Positions 34,881 to 43,773 of a stretch of DNA of 60,182 bases are shown in pieces (positions within the stretch are counted from its first letter, which is position 1; every line of letters starts with the position of its first letter). Under the pieces are notes generated by a model, which was not told where the DNA came from, searched no databases, and saw only the letters and a list, made by a program, of their open reading frames with translations. Position numbers and translations under genes: made by a program. Origin of the DNA: Sphingomonas sp. (GTDB lineage Bacteria; Pseudomonadota; Alphaproteobacteria; Sphingomonadales; Sphingomonadaceae); NCBI GenBank assembly GCA_017849555.1, contig JAFIGU010000119.1, forward strand, positions 1 through 60,182, read 5' to 3'.

Positions 34881-34964
34881 CCCCGTTCGGGCTGAGCGTG
34901 TCGAAGCCCTGCACTTTCTTCCGATGAAGAAGGGCAGCCCTTCGACAAGCTCAGGCCGAACGGG
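34881..34964. repeat. Extragenic palindrome, TTCGACAAGCTCAGG family, copy 1
   Basis: Imperfect ~30-bp arms. A second, perfect copy lies inside the hpaG gene at 48428-48506. Confidence 0.85.
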
Positions 34965-34984
34965 GAAAGGTGGTCGCGACACTC

Positions 34985-36631
34985 TCAGCCGCGCGCCCCG
35001 CGCAATTGATCGACCAGCCCGACGACATCGCCCGGCAGCGCATCGCCGCGCCAGCCGACATGCAGGTCGGGCCGCGACACCAGCAAGGCATGACGATAGA
35101 CCGCGGTACGCTCGTCCGGCGCGATATCGAGCAGCTTGAGCGGCATCCCGGCCGCGGCCGCCGCCTGCTCCAGCGGCGCCACGTCGATCGTCGAATCGAA
35201 CCGCAGCAAGGTATAGTCCGCCCCGAAGTCGTCGTAAGCGGAATTGCCGTTGCGGCGCCAGAAATGCGGGGTGCGGCACCCCGGCACGGTCGATTGCTCG
35301 AAGCCGGCCATCGAATAGCCCGGCTGCTGCTCGCCGTCGTAGGCGATAATGGGCGAATCCGGGTAAAAGTACCCGAAGTTCAGCCCGCCGCAGCAATATT
35401 GCTGGACGTTGAGCGCATAGACCTGCGCGCCCAGCGCCGCCCGCGCGGCTTCGCCCTCGGCGCCGTCATGCTCGACCGCCTCGGGCACCGCGCGACGATG
35501 CGCGATCGCGCTCAGCGCGTGGTTCATCGCGAAATGCGACACCTGCTCGGTGATCGGCAGCCGCTCGGCTTCATAAGCGTCGAGCAGATGCGCCCCGCCC
35601 CAGCCGTTGACCGTCGCCGCGAGCAGCCACGTCAGGTTCATCGCGTCGGCGATCCCGGCGTTCATCCCGAAGCCGGCATAAGGCACCCACAGATGTGCGC
35701 TGTCGCCGCAGATGAAGATACGGCGATCGCGGAACTTGTCCGCCACCAGCCGGCGGCCGATCCAGTCCTCCTTGCTGATCACCTCATAATTGAAATCGTC
35801 CCCGACGCCGAGGATCGTGCGGATCGACGCATCGCGATCGATCGCGTCGAAATCCTCCTCATGCTCGTAGAGGTAATTGTGGATCAGCCAGGTCTCGCGC
35901 CCGTCGATCGCCACGGTATTGCCCGAGCGGCGCGGGTTGAGCGACAGGTTCATCCAGCCGGGGCGCCCCTGCATCATCTCGAGCAGCCTGGGCGCGCGGA
36001 TATAGGTCGATTGCACGCGCTGGACGACCGCATCGCCCGACAGTTTCGCGCCGATGATCGAGCGCACGCGCGACCGTCCGCCGTCGCAGCCGACCAGATA
36101 CAATGCGGTCAGCGTCTCGGTCGCCCCGCTCGGCAGATCGCGCACGTTGACGGTCACCCCGGCATCGTCCTGCGTCGCCTCGATCAATTCGGTCCGGTTG
36201 CGGATCGTGATCAGCGGATGCGCCGCGGCCTGCGCGAAGATCAACGGTTCGAGATAGATCTGGTTGATCCGGTGCGGCGGCTCCGGGGTCGGCCACCAGG
36301 TATCGGGCCCGGCGAAGTCGGTCCAGCGCTCCGCACGCGCGGGGATCGCGATGCGGGTGATTTCATGCCCCCGCGTCACGCTGGTGCGATAGACGCAATC
36401 GTTGGGATAATCCGCTGGCAGCCCGGAATCGCGCACCACGTCGGCGAAACCGAGCCGGCGGAACGCCTCCATCGTGCGCGCCGCGACATGATTGCACTTC
36501 ACGCTCGGCGGCTCGCCCGCCTGCCGCGTCTCGACGATCGTCGAGCGCACCCCGCGTCGCGCGAGATCGAGCGCGACGACCAGCCCGACCGGGCCGGCGC
36601 CGCTGATGATGACCTGCGTATCGGTCGCCAT
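34985..36631 (-). CDS. FAD-dependent aromatic hydroxylase, MhpA-like
   Basis: 548 residues. FAD-binding Rossmann motif ISGAGPVGLVVALDLARRG at the N-terminus, YLVGCDGGRSRVR in the middle and the ribityl-binding ICGDSAHLWVPYAGFGMN near residue 300 define a class A flavoprotein monooxygenase of the MhpA (3-hydroxyphenylpropionate hydroxylase) group. It would ortho-hydroxylate a phenolic acid to give the catechol for the adjacent extradiol dioxygenase, whose stop codon its start overlaps (TGATG). Confidence 0.87.
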   Translation of the reverse strand: MATDTQVIISGAGPVGLVVALDLARRGVRSTIVETRQAGEPPSVKCNHVAARTMEAFRRLGFADVVRDSGLPADYPNDCVYRTSVTRGHEITRIAIPARAERWTDFAGPDTWWPTPEPPHRINQIYLEPLIFAQAAAHPLITIRNRTELIEATQDDAGVTVNVRDLPSGATETLTALYLVGCDGGRSRVRSIIGAKLSGDAVVQRVQSTYIRAPRLLEMMQGRPGWMNLSLNPRRSGNTVAIDGRETWLIHNYLYEHEEDFDAIDRDASIRTILGVGDDFNYEVISKEDWIGRRLVADKFRDRRIFICGDSAHLWVPYAGFGMNAGIADAMNLTWLLAATVNGWGGAHLLDAYEAERLPITEQVSHFAMNHALSAIAHRRAVPEAVEHDGAEGEAARAALGAQVYALNVQQYCCGGLNFGYFYPDSPIIAYDGEQQPGYSMAGFEQSTVPGCRTPHFWRRNGNSAYDDFGADYTLLRFDSTIDVAPLEQAAAAAGMPLKLLDIAPDERTAVYRHALLVSRPDLHVGWRGDALPGDVVGLVDQLRGARG

Positions 36632-37653
36632 CACTGCCACGCCACGAATGCGCACGACGATCCGGTGCCGCCCTCGGTGCGGTAGAGCGTCTGATAGTCG
36701 ATTTCGGTCATCTTGAGCCCGGCGTGGCGCATCGCCGCGGAGGTCGCGATCCAGCTCTTGCACTCGGAGGTGCCGGCCATCAGCTCGTTCTGCGGAATCG
36801 CGGAGAGCGTCGCCTCGTCGTCGCTGGCGAGCGCATTGAGGAATTTGCGATCCCATTCGGGGTCGACCACGAAATGCGTCAGCCCGCCGGTGGTAAGCAC
36901 CGCGACGCGCGCATCGCTGTCCCACGCCTCGATCGCGCGGGCGACCGCCCCGCCAAAGGCATAGCAGCGCGCGGCGGACGGGCTGTTGTCATAATACCAG
37001 CAATTCACGTCGACCGGGACGTTGGGCTTCACCAGATCGCGCAGCACGTTCTTGTAGAGGAAGCCGTAAGCGTGCGGCAGGCCGTACATCAGCGACTTTT
37101 CGTTCACCACGGTCGGCTTCTCGTGGCACAAAGTCACGTCGAACCCGCTCTCGCGTACCAGATGCCGCGCGATATGCTGGCCGAACGCGCGATCGCCCGG
37201 GAAGGCGACCCGTTCGTCGGGGAGATGGCCGTGGTCGGAAAGTTCGATCCCGATCGGCAGCCGCGCATTCTGCTCAGCCGTGCGCGGCAAATTGGGCAGT
37301 TCGTCGGTCGCGATCACCGCGAACGAGGGCACGATCTCCGAGAAGAATTCGTGCTGATCGTTGCCGATCATCACCACCACATCGGGATCGACCGCGCGGA
37401 ACATGTCGTGGAGCCGGTCCATCGCCGCGAACGACGCTTCGAGCGCGGCTCGCCGCGTTTCGAGCGCGAGCCGATCGCCGATATTCTCGCCCGCGCGCTG
37501 CGCCGCCAGCTCGGCATAGGGCAGCTTACGCCCATGGAACCACAAGGGCACGCCGTCCTTGCGATCGCGGTCGCCGCGGAGATCCCAGTCCTCCGCCATC
37601 GTATGAAGCTGCGGCGTATGCGCGCAGCCGATCCCGAGCACTATCTTGGCCAT
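36631..37653 (-). CDS. Extradiol dioxygenase of the LigB superfamily (type II)
   Basis: 340 residues. Metal ligands are visible as His in GIGCAHTPQL (residue ~11) and His in MIGNDQHEFFSE (~100), and a likely catalytic His in TTGGLTHFVVDP. It belongs to the non-haem Fe(II) LigB/DODA-type family, longer than LigB itself (~300). It is distinct from the LigAB-type enzyme at 49526-50667, so the cluster has two ring-cleavage activities. The flanking flavin hydroxylase and FAH genes indicate a catechol-type substrate with a side chain. Confidence 0.83.
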   Translation of the reverse strand: MAKIVLGIGCAHTPQLHTMAEDWDLRGDRDRKDGVPLWFHGRKLPYAELAAQRAGENIGDRLALETRRAALEASFAAMDRLHDMFRAVDPDVVVMIGNDQHEFFSEIVPSFAVIATDELPNLPRTAEQNARLPIGIELSDHGHLPDERVAFPGDRAFGQHIARHLVRESGFDVTLCHEKPTVVNEKSLMYGLPHAYGFLYKNVLRDLVKPNVPVDVNCWYYDNSPSAARCYAFGGAVARAIEAWDSDARVAVLTTGGLTHFVVDPEWDRKFLNALASDDEATLSAIPQNELMAGTSECKSWIATSAAMRHAGLKMTEIDYQTLYRTEGGTGSSCAFVAWQ

Positions 37654-37680
37654 AAATCCTCTACACGCAGACCTTTACCA

Positions 37681-37766
37681 CCGTCATGCCAGGCTCGACC
37701 CGGCATCCAGAGCCACAAACATCATCGCTCGTTGCCCTGGATGCCGGATCAAGTCCGGCATGACGG
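37681..37766. repeat. Extragenic palindrome, GTCATGCCGGACTTG family, copy 1
   Basis: ~26-bp arms around a ~30-base centre in the gap between two genes of the operon. Copies 2 and 3 are at 54206-54289 and 58684-58767. Confidence 0.85.
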
Positions 37767-37787
37767 CAGAGGTGTTACCGGTGGTGA

Positions 37788-38753
37788 TCAGGAACCGACC
37801 GAAATACGGTTGGACAGCCGGCCCAGCCCGTCGATCTCCACATCGGTCAGCTTGCCGTCATAGAGATTGAGGTAGGTGCCGATATTGCCGCGCGGATGCT
37901 TCTCGGTGCCCTTGGAGGCGGTGCCGGTGTGGAGGCAGTCGCCCACTTCCATCGTGAACCACTTGCTGGCTTCCGAAATCACCCGCTCGACCGGAAAGAA
38001 ATAGTTCGCGGTGCTGTCGTCGGCATAGCATTCGCCGTCGATATAGCCGCGGACGCGCAGCGCGTTCGGGTTGGGGATCTCGTCCTTGGTGGTGAGCCAC
38101 GGGCCCATCGCCGCAAAGGTATCCGCGCCCTTCGACTTGCTGTGATAGATGAACAGCAAATAGGTGTCCTCGCCGCCCTCGAACTTCGGGCGCCACGCCA
38201 GATGGTGCGGCTTGATCACTTCGGGGCGCTGCTTCAGCGCGATCGAATCCTGCGAGAATTTCACGCCGCTCGCGGTGACGTCATTGGTCAGCGTATAGCC
38301 GAAGACGTAATCGAGGGCGTTTTCCGGGGCGACGTTCTTCGCGGTCTTGCCGAACACGATGACGGGTTCGGGCTCGGGGATCGACTGGCCGTGATCCTTG
38401 AGTAGCTCGATCGACTTGTTGTGGCCGGTCAGCGCCGAGCGCCCCTTGGTGAAGAACATCGGCGCGGTCATCGGCTTGACCGCATATTGGTTGAGATTGT
38501 TGTTGTTGACCGCGCAGCCGAGGATCTTCGACGGGCGCGGGTTGGGCGCCATCCAATCGGCGTTGGCGAGATCGATCACCGGCAAGCGCCCGGCGACCGC
38601 CGCCTCGATCGCGGCGGCAGCGCTGTCGAGCCCAGCATTGCCGGCCTCGATCAGATCCTCCATCCACGCGAAATCGAGCGCGACCGCTTTGTCGTCCGCA
38701 ACCCGCGCGATCACCGTCGGCTTGCCGTTAATCCTGATCGTACCGAGCTTCAT
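37788..38753 (-). CDS. FAH-family hydrolase/isomerase, copy 2
   Basis: 321 residues, start ATG 38753 with GGAGAG. FAH fold (FGYTLTNDVTASGVKFSQDS; metal Glu in PEPEPVIVFGKTAKN). Clearly different from copy 1 and from the two HpaG-like genes. It has an unusual NNNNLNQY stretch where family members bind the substrate. Likely role: hydration/hydrolysis of a meta-cleavage intermediate in the upper pathway. Confidence 0.85.
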   Translation of the reverse strand: MKLGTIRINGKPTVIARVADDKAVALDFAWMEDLIEAGNAGLDSAAAAIEAAVAGRLPVIDLANADWMAPNPRPSKILGCAVNNNNLNQYAVKPMTAPMFFTKGRSALTGHNKSIELLKDHGQSIPEPEPVIVFGKTAKNVAPENALDYVFGYTLTNDVTASGVKFSQDSIALKQRPEVIKPHHLAWRPKFEGGEDTYLLFIYHSKSKGADTFAAMGPWLTTKDEIPNPNALRVRGYIDGECYADDSTANYFFPVERVISEASKWFTMEVGDCLHTGTASKGTEKHPRGNIGTYLNLYDGKLTDVEIDGLGRLSNRISVGS

Positions 38754-38796
38754 GTCACTCTCCTGCTTTGCTGCGAGCGCCCGTTTGGGGGAGCGG

Positions 38797-40080
38797 TCAG
38801 ATGGTGTGTTCGGCGTCGGCGGGGATCATCCCCATCGCCACCTGGAATTCGCGTTTGACGGCTTCGGGCTGCCCCACCTGATGCGGGTAGTGCGGCTGGT
38901 TGAAGCGGTAGGCGAGCTTCTTCCCCAGCGCCCAGCTCTCCTCGAGCGTCATCGAGGTGGTGAAGATCTCGCGATGCTTGATCGGCAGTTCGACGCATTT
39001 GTTGCGCTCGGCGTCGCGGATCAGCCCCTTGGGGTCGCGCCCCTCGGCCACCGCCTTCATATTCTCGTCGAACGAGCGCCGCAGCATGACGATGCCGAGA
39101 TCGCTCTGCCCGAGATGCTCCTCGGTGCGATCGGCGATGACGCCCTGCCCGGCCCAGGCGACGATATCCTGGTTGAGCACATGGCTGGTGATCCAATTGT
39201 CCTCGGCATCCTTCACCGGCCCCTTCCAATAGGGCACGCGCTGCTGGACATAGGGCTCCTGCCCGACCGGCACGCGGTGGAACATCCAGGTGATGCTCAG
39301 CGTGTTCTCGTCATCCACCGGGATGCGCCATTCGATATGGTCGCCGAGGAAGAAGGCGTTGGGCCACAGAGCGGTCGAGCCGACCGTCCAATGCTGGCTG
39401 TCCTTGTCGGTATCCTCGCGGACGCGGCGATAGATGTGCCCGAACTCGAATTCGTCGAACTTCAGCTCGAGATGCTTCGGGCCGTAGCTGCCGTCGCCGG
39501 CCAGCCGCGAGGTCCAGTTGCGGTGCATCCATTCGAAATGCACCGGATCGAGGCTGTTCTCCTGGCATTGGAACCAGTTGCACGGCACATCGGCATAGAC
39601 GACCTGGCGGAAGCCATTGTCCCAGGTGAAGGGTTCCCAATTGGGCACCAGCGGCGCGGGATCGGGGCCCATATAGGCCCATAGCATCCCCGCCTTTTCC
39701 TCGACCCGATACGCCTTGGTGCGGATCTTGTCGCGAAAGCGCGCCTTGGGGTTGGCGATATCCTCGAACGGCTGTTCGAGGCATTTGCCGTCGGTAGCGA
39801 AGCACCAGCCGTGATAGCTGCAGCGCAGCCCGTCTTCCTCGATGATGCCGAACAGCATGTCGGCGCGGCGATGCGGGCATTGCCGGTCGATCAACCCGTA
39901 GCTGCCGTCGCCGGCGCGGAAAGCGACGAGCGATTCGCCCAGCAATTTCACCGGCTTGATCCCAAGCTCGTCGATCTCTGCGGTCGCCGCGAAAGGATGC
40001 CAGTAGCGGCGCAGCAATTCGCCCATCGGCGTTCCCGGGCCGACGCGGGTCAATCGCTCATTCTGTGCCGGACTAGCCAT
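38797..40080 (-). CDS. Rieske non-haem iron oxygenase alpha subunit, copy 1
   Basis: 427 residues, start ATG 40080 with AGGAGG. Rieske cluster CPHRRADML...CSYHGW (residues ~52-76) and mononuclear iron site SLDPVHFEWMHRNW (~165-178) are present. It belongs to the phthalate 4,5-dioxygenase/O-demethylase type (LigXa, VanA relatives) that hydroxylate or O-demethylate carboxylated aromatics. It is first gene of the six-gene unit and divergent from iclR. No ferredoxin or reductase gene is in the window, so electrons must come from elsewhere. Confidence 0.88.
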   Translation of the reverse strand: MASPAQNERLTRVGPGTPMGELLRRYWHPFAATAEIDELGIKPVKLLGESLVAFRAGDGSYGLIDRQCPHRRADMLFGIIEEDGLRCSYHGWCFATDGKCLEQPFEDIANPKARFRDKIRTKAYRVEEKAGMLWAYMGPDPAPLVPNWEPFTWDNGFRQVVYADVPCNWFQCQENSLDPVHFEWMHRNWTSRLAGDGSYGPKHLELKFDEFEFGHIYRRVREDTDKDSQHWTVGSTALWPNAFFLGDHIEWRIPVDDENTLSITWMFHRVPVGQEPYVQQRVPYWKGPVKDAEDNWITSHVLNQDIVAWAGQGVIADRTEEHLGQSDLGIVMLRRSFDENMKAVAEGRDPKGLIRDAERNKCVELPIKHREIFTTSMTLEESWALGKKLAYRFNQPHYPHQVGQPEAVKREFQVAMGMIPADAEHTI

Positions 40081-40141
40081 TTTCCTCCTCTCCCAGCGGT
40101 CGAAAATCCCTGTCGCCGCGCTATCGCCCGGTATCGACATC

Positions 40142-40180
40142 CGCAACAACGAGGTCTATTTGTTGCGTATGTCGCAACAA
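40142..40180. promoter_or_regulatory. IclR-type operator between the Rieske and iclR genes
   Basis: Three copies of an 8-bp element: CGCAACAA (40142-40149), TTGTTGCG (40160-40167) and CGCAACAA (40173-40180). The last two form a perfect inverted repeat with 5-base spacing that overlaps the iclR start codon, as expected for autoregulation. Confidence 0.75.
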
Positions 40181-41005
40181 CTCGAGTCCGAAACCCGCGA
40201 TCGCGACCCGCGCCGGCAGGCGCCGACCGCCGGGCTGGGCAAGATCGAGGCGGTGGCCACGGCGACCGCGATCATCGATTTCCTCGCCGAGCGCGGCAGC
40301 AAGGTCGGGGTGCAGGATGTCGCGACGATGCTCGGCATCACCAAGTCGCGCGCCTCGCGGCATCTCGCCAATCTCGAACAATTGGGGCTGGTCGGGCGGC
40401 AAGGCAGCCGCGGCTATGAGCTCGGCTGGCGGCTGGTGCGCTGGGGGCATATCGCCGCGGCGCGGCTCGACCTGGTGGCGATGCTCGACGATTATCTCGT
40501 CGCCTTGGGGCGCGAGGTCGGGCTGACCGTCTTGCTGTGCACCGATGCCGGCGGCGACGCGGTGGTGGTGCGATCGATCCCCGCGCCGCAGGCGATCCAT
40601 ATCGACGTCAAGCCCGGGCTGGTGCTTAGCCTGCCGCATTCGCCCTCGGCGCGGATCGCCTTCGCCTTCCAGTCACGCGAGCGGCGCGAGAAACTGCTCG
40701 GCCATCTGTGCGAGCGCGAAACCGATTTCCGCATCGCCGATCGCGCCGAATTCATGACGCAGATCGCCGATATCCAGCGGCATTACGTCTGCTGGACGCG
40801 CGACAAGTTCAACCTCGGCCACGGCGCGGTGGCCGCGCCGGTGTTCGATCAGGACGAGGAATTGCGCGCAGTCGTCACGGTGATGATCCCCAGTTCCGAA
40901 CTCGGCGAGCGCGGCCCGCCGCGGCCGCTGATCGAGGCGCTGCTGCGCTGTTGCGCCTTGTGCTCGCAGCGGCTCAATTCGCGGTTCCAGTTTCCGACCG
41001 GCTAA
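40169..41005 (+). CDS. IclR-family regulator, copy 1
   Basis: 278 residues. N-terminal winged helix (VQDVATMLGITKSRASRHLANL, residues ~50-70) and a C-terminal ligand domain (VTVMIPSSELGERG). It is divergent from the Rieske-FAH-dioxygenase operon, whose promoter it probably controls through the repeats at 40142-40180. ATG 40169 lies within that operator and has no good ribosome site; a TTG at 40160 is the other in-frame choice. The mRNA may be leaderless. Confidence 0.87.
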   Translation: MSQQLESETRDRDPRRQAPTAGLGKIEAVATATAIIDFLAERGSKVGVQDVATMLGITKSRASRHLANLEQLGLVGRQGSRGYELGWRLVRWGHIAAARLDLVAMLDDYLVALGREVGLTVLLCTDAGGDAVVVRSIPAPQAIHIDVKPGLVLSLPHSPSARIAFAFQSRERREKLLGHLCERETDFRIADRAEFMTQIADIQRHYVCWTRDKFNLGHGAVAAPVFDQDEELRAVVTVMIPSSELGERGPPRPLIEALLRCCALCSQRLNSRFQFPTG

Positions 41006-41023
41006 CGTCATCCCAACAGCTCA

Positions 41024-41170
41024 CGTCACCCCAGCGTAAGCTGGGGTCTTGTGCCGCAGGCGCCGCCCCTGCTGCCTGAAATCACAGCTTGCGCTGGGAT
41101 GACGGAGTGGTGACGGCACGAAGGCCGCAAGCGCGAGCGCCTGCGGCCTGAGACCCCAGCCTGTGCTGGG
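41024..41170. repeat. Extragenic palindrome, CACCCCAGCGTAAGCTGGGG family
   Basis: A mosaic of CCCCAGC/GCTGGGG inverted repeats between the converging iclR and TonB receptor genes. Confidence 0.75.
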
Positions 41171-41182
41171 GGGGGACAGATT

Positions 41183-41204
41183 CCCCGCCGGTTTCCCGGC
41201 GGGG
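41183..41204. terminator. Terminator between iclR and the TonB receptor gene
   Basis: CCCCGCCGG-TTTC-CCGGCGGGG, a perfect 9-bp stem, 6 bases from the receptor stop codon. Confidence 0.8.
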
Positions 41205-41210
41205 CCTTTG

Positions 41211-43481
41211 TCAGAACTTGTAGCCGAGTTGCACACCCACGGTGCGCGGCTGGGCGACCAGCGTCTGGTACGGGGTCACCGTGTCGGCGATCGAGTTGAT
41301 GTTCGCCCGCTTGTCGAGCAGGTTGCGGACATAGACCCCGGCATTCCACTTGTCCTGATGCGCCAGCGTGATCGCGGCATTGACCAGGGTGAACGCCTGC
41401 GGCGCCATCAGGTTAAACTGCGGGCGATAGTCCATATAGGCATATTTGCCGCGATGCTGGGCATCGACGCGCAGCTCGACCGAATTGTCGCCGCTCAGGT
41501 TGACGGTATACGCCGCCGAGCCGTTGAGCGTGAAGGTCGGGGTATTGGCGAATTGCGTCCCCGCCACCGGCGAGCCCGAGATCGCCGGCTGGTCCTTCAG
41601 CCACTTGGCCTTGAACACCGTGCCGCTCGCGGTCAGCTCCAGCCCGCGCACCGGGCGCGCGGTCAGGTCGAACTCGACCCCCTGCGACCGCGCGCACAGA
41701 CCCGAGCAATTGAGGATGCCCGAGAAGGTGCCGTTGAAGAAATCGCCCGAGATCTGGGTGTTGTACCAATTGACCCGATAGAGCGCGATATTGAACTGGA
41801 GCGCGCGATTGAACCAGTCGGTCTTCGCGCCGGCCTCGAAGTTCCAGGTGTAATCCGGGCCATAGGACGGCGGCAGTTCGGGGATCACGCGAACGATCGT
41901 GCCGCCGGCGCGATAGCCCTGCGACGCCGAGGCGTAGAGCATGATGTCGCGCGTCGGCTTATAATCGGCCTCGAACTTGTAGATCGCCTTGCTTTCGGTG
42001 CTGCGCACATCGTCCGGCGCCCCCGCGGTGCCGAGCCGCAGGAACGGCACGATCGAGGTGGCGATGTCGTGCCGCTTGTTCTGGAACACGCGGATACCGC
42101 CGAGGATCGAGAATTTGTCGGACAGTTTGAGCGTCGCTTCGCCGAAGCCCGCCCATTGCGTCAGCTTGAAATCGCCCGCGCGCTCATACCAGACGGGGTT
42201 GGCGAAGATCGGATTCCCGGTGGTGAGATCGACATCGACGAAGCTGTTGTTAATCTTCGTCGTGCGGTTCTGATAAATCCCCCCGACGATGAAGTTGAGC
42301 GGCCCGTCGAAATTGGTCGCGAGGCGCAGTTCGGAATTCCACATCGTCAGCTCCTGCGCGGAGCGGAAGGTGATCGCCTTGGGCAAGGTGATCGGCGGGA
42401 ATGCGCCGATGCTCTGCAGGAAGCCGAAGAACAGCGGCAGCCCCTGCTGGTCGGTGAAGCTCTCGTTGCGGCGACGCTGATAGGATTGCGTGAAGGTCAG
42501 CGTCATATTGTCGAACTGATGTTCGAGCGTCAGCCCGGCGAGGATCGACCGGTCATGATAAGGCTCGCGGCTCTGCGTCCTGGACTGCAGATCGCCCGCG
42601 CCCGGCAGCGCCACGCCGCCGATCACCGACGGGCGCGACCAGACATAGCCCTGCCCGTTGGATTTCAGATCCTGGACATAGAGCTGGGTCGTCGCGGTGG
42701 TGTTCGGCCCGAGCTGATAGGTGCCGTTCCAGCGGAAGCCCCAGGTGTCGGCGCTGTTGAAATTATCCTTGCGGTAGGACGTGTTGTCGATGAACCCCGG
42801 GGTGTGGATGCCATAGCCGACGATGCGGAAGGCGACCGAGTCCCCCAGCGGCACGTTGATCATGCCCTTCACCGCATAACCGGCCTGCCCGTGGTTGACG
42901 AGCGACCCGTCGAGATCGATGCGGCCCTCGGTCACGTTGAGCTTGGCCGGGTTGGACAGCACACGCACCACACCGGCGAGCGCCGACGAGCCGTAGAGCG
43001 TGCTCTGCGGGCCGCGCAGCACTTCGACGCGCTGGACGTCGTACATCAGGAAATCGGTCTGGCGGCCGCCCGAGCTCGCGGCGCTGTCGCCGGTGCCCGC
43101 GGTCGGCATGTTGTCGTAATAGAGGCCGACGGTGGATTCGCCCGCGCCGACGAGGCCGCGGATCATCAGCGTGTTCTGCCCCGGGCCGGCGTTGATCACG
43201 TTGAGCCCGGCGATGTTGCGGGTCACCTGCTCGATATCGGTGATCTGGCGCTTGACCAGATCGTCGGAGGTGATCACGCCGATGCTGGTCGGCGTATCCT
43301 GCAGCTTCTGCTCGCGCTTGTTGGCGGTGACGATCACATCGGGGATGCCGCCATTGTCGGCCGAGGCGACGGCCGCCTGATCGGCTTCGGCAGCGGGCGC
43401 CGCCAGCGCCTGCATCGGCACCGCGCCGAGAATCGCCGCCATCACCACCGAGGGCGCGGCCATCGCAACATTCACTTTCAT
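41211..43481 (-). CDS. TonB-dependent outer-membrane receptor
   Basis: 756 residues from ATG 43481. Signal peptide (residues 1-27, ending MQALAAPAA), plug domain (IPDVIVTANKREQKLQDTP; VEVLRGPQSTLYGSSALAG) and 22-strand barrel ending in the aromatic VGVQLGYKF. In sphingomonads such receptors inside catabolic clusters import aromatic monomers or oligomers, not only siderophores. GATAACATGTTATC lies 68 bases upstream, linking its control to the MFS and TPP-enzyme genes. Confidence 0.92.
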   Translation of the reverse strand: MKVNVAMAAPSVVMAAILGAVPMQALAAPAAEADQAAVASADNGGIPDVIVTANKREQKLQDTPTSIGVITSDDLVKRQITDIEQVTRNIAGLNVINAGPGQNTLMIRGLVGAGESTVGLYYDNMPTAGTGDSAASSGGRQTDFLMYDVQRVEVLRGPQSTLYGSSALAGVVRVLSNPAKLNVTEGRIDLDGSLVNHGQAGYAVKGMINVPLGDSVAFRIVGYGIHTPGFIDNTSYRKDNFNSADTWGFRWNGTYQLGPNTTATTQLYVQDLKSNGQGYVWSRPSVIGGVALPGAGDLQSRTQSREPYHDRSILAGLTLEHQFDNMTLTFTQSYQRRRNESFTDQQGLPLFFGFLQSIGAFPPITLPKAITFRSAQELTMWNSELRLATNFDGPLNFIVGGIYQNRTTKINNSFVDVDLTTGNPIFANPVWYERAGDFKLTQWAGFGEATLKLSDKFSILGGIRVFQNKRHDIATSIVPFLRLGTAGAPDDVRSTESKAIYKFEADYKPTRDIMLYASASQGYRAGGTIVRVIPELPPSYGPDYTWNFEAGAKTDWFNRALQFNIALYRVNWYNTQISGDFFNGTFSGILNCSGLCARSQGVEFDLTARPVRGLELTASGTVFKAKWLKDQPAISGSPVAGTQFANTPTFTLNGSAAYTVNLSGDNSVELRVDAQHRGKYAYMDYRPQFNLMAPQAFTLVNAAITLAHQDKWNAGVYVRNLLDKRANINSIADTVTPYQTLVAQPRTVGVQLGYKF

Positions 43482-43548
43482 CTTACCCACCTTGTCCCCT
43501 CCCAAAACCAACCGGATAGCCGCGCAGGACTCACTCGGCACCGATTTA

Positions 43549-43562
43549 GATAACATGTTATC
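43549..43562. promoter_or_regulatory. Operator-like palindrome before the TonB receptor gene
   Basis: GATAACATGTTATC, identical to the core of the 33171-33186 site, with the same A before it. Confidence 0.7.
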
Positions 43563-43660
43563 CTTGCCCCGTTCCGGCGCAACGCGCTTAGTGGATTTGT
43601 TGCGAGGAGTGAAACAATGGCACGGAACCTGAAACGGCCTGGATCCGGTAATTCCCTCTG

Positions 43661-43773
43661 CTCCCCCCTCCCTCTTGAAGGGAGGGCCGGGGGTGGGTGG
43701 GTATGAGGCGCGCGTAACGGTATCCCCGCAGGCCAACCCACCCCCGACCGCTCGCTTGTTCAAGGGAGGGGAG
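43661..43773. repeat. Extragenic palindrome running into the MFS gene end
   Basis: CTCCCTCTTGAAGGGAGGG and TTCAAGGGAGGGGAG arms bracket a ~75-base centre. The distal arm encodes the last four residues (SPLP) and the stop codon of the MFS gene. Confidence 0.75.

Noticed and set aside
36631..37653. Assigning the 340-residue dioxygenase to LigZ, DesZ or MhpB
   Set aside because: Superfamily is clear but no residue pattern visible by eye separates these; the LigY-type hydrolase expected beside LigZ is absent.
41163..43553. 796-codon plus-strand frame opposite the TonB receptor
   Set aside because: Antisense of a receptor with clear plug and barrel; Arg/His-rich composition.
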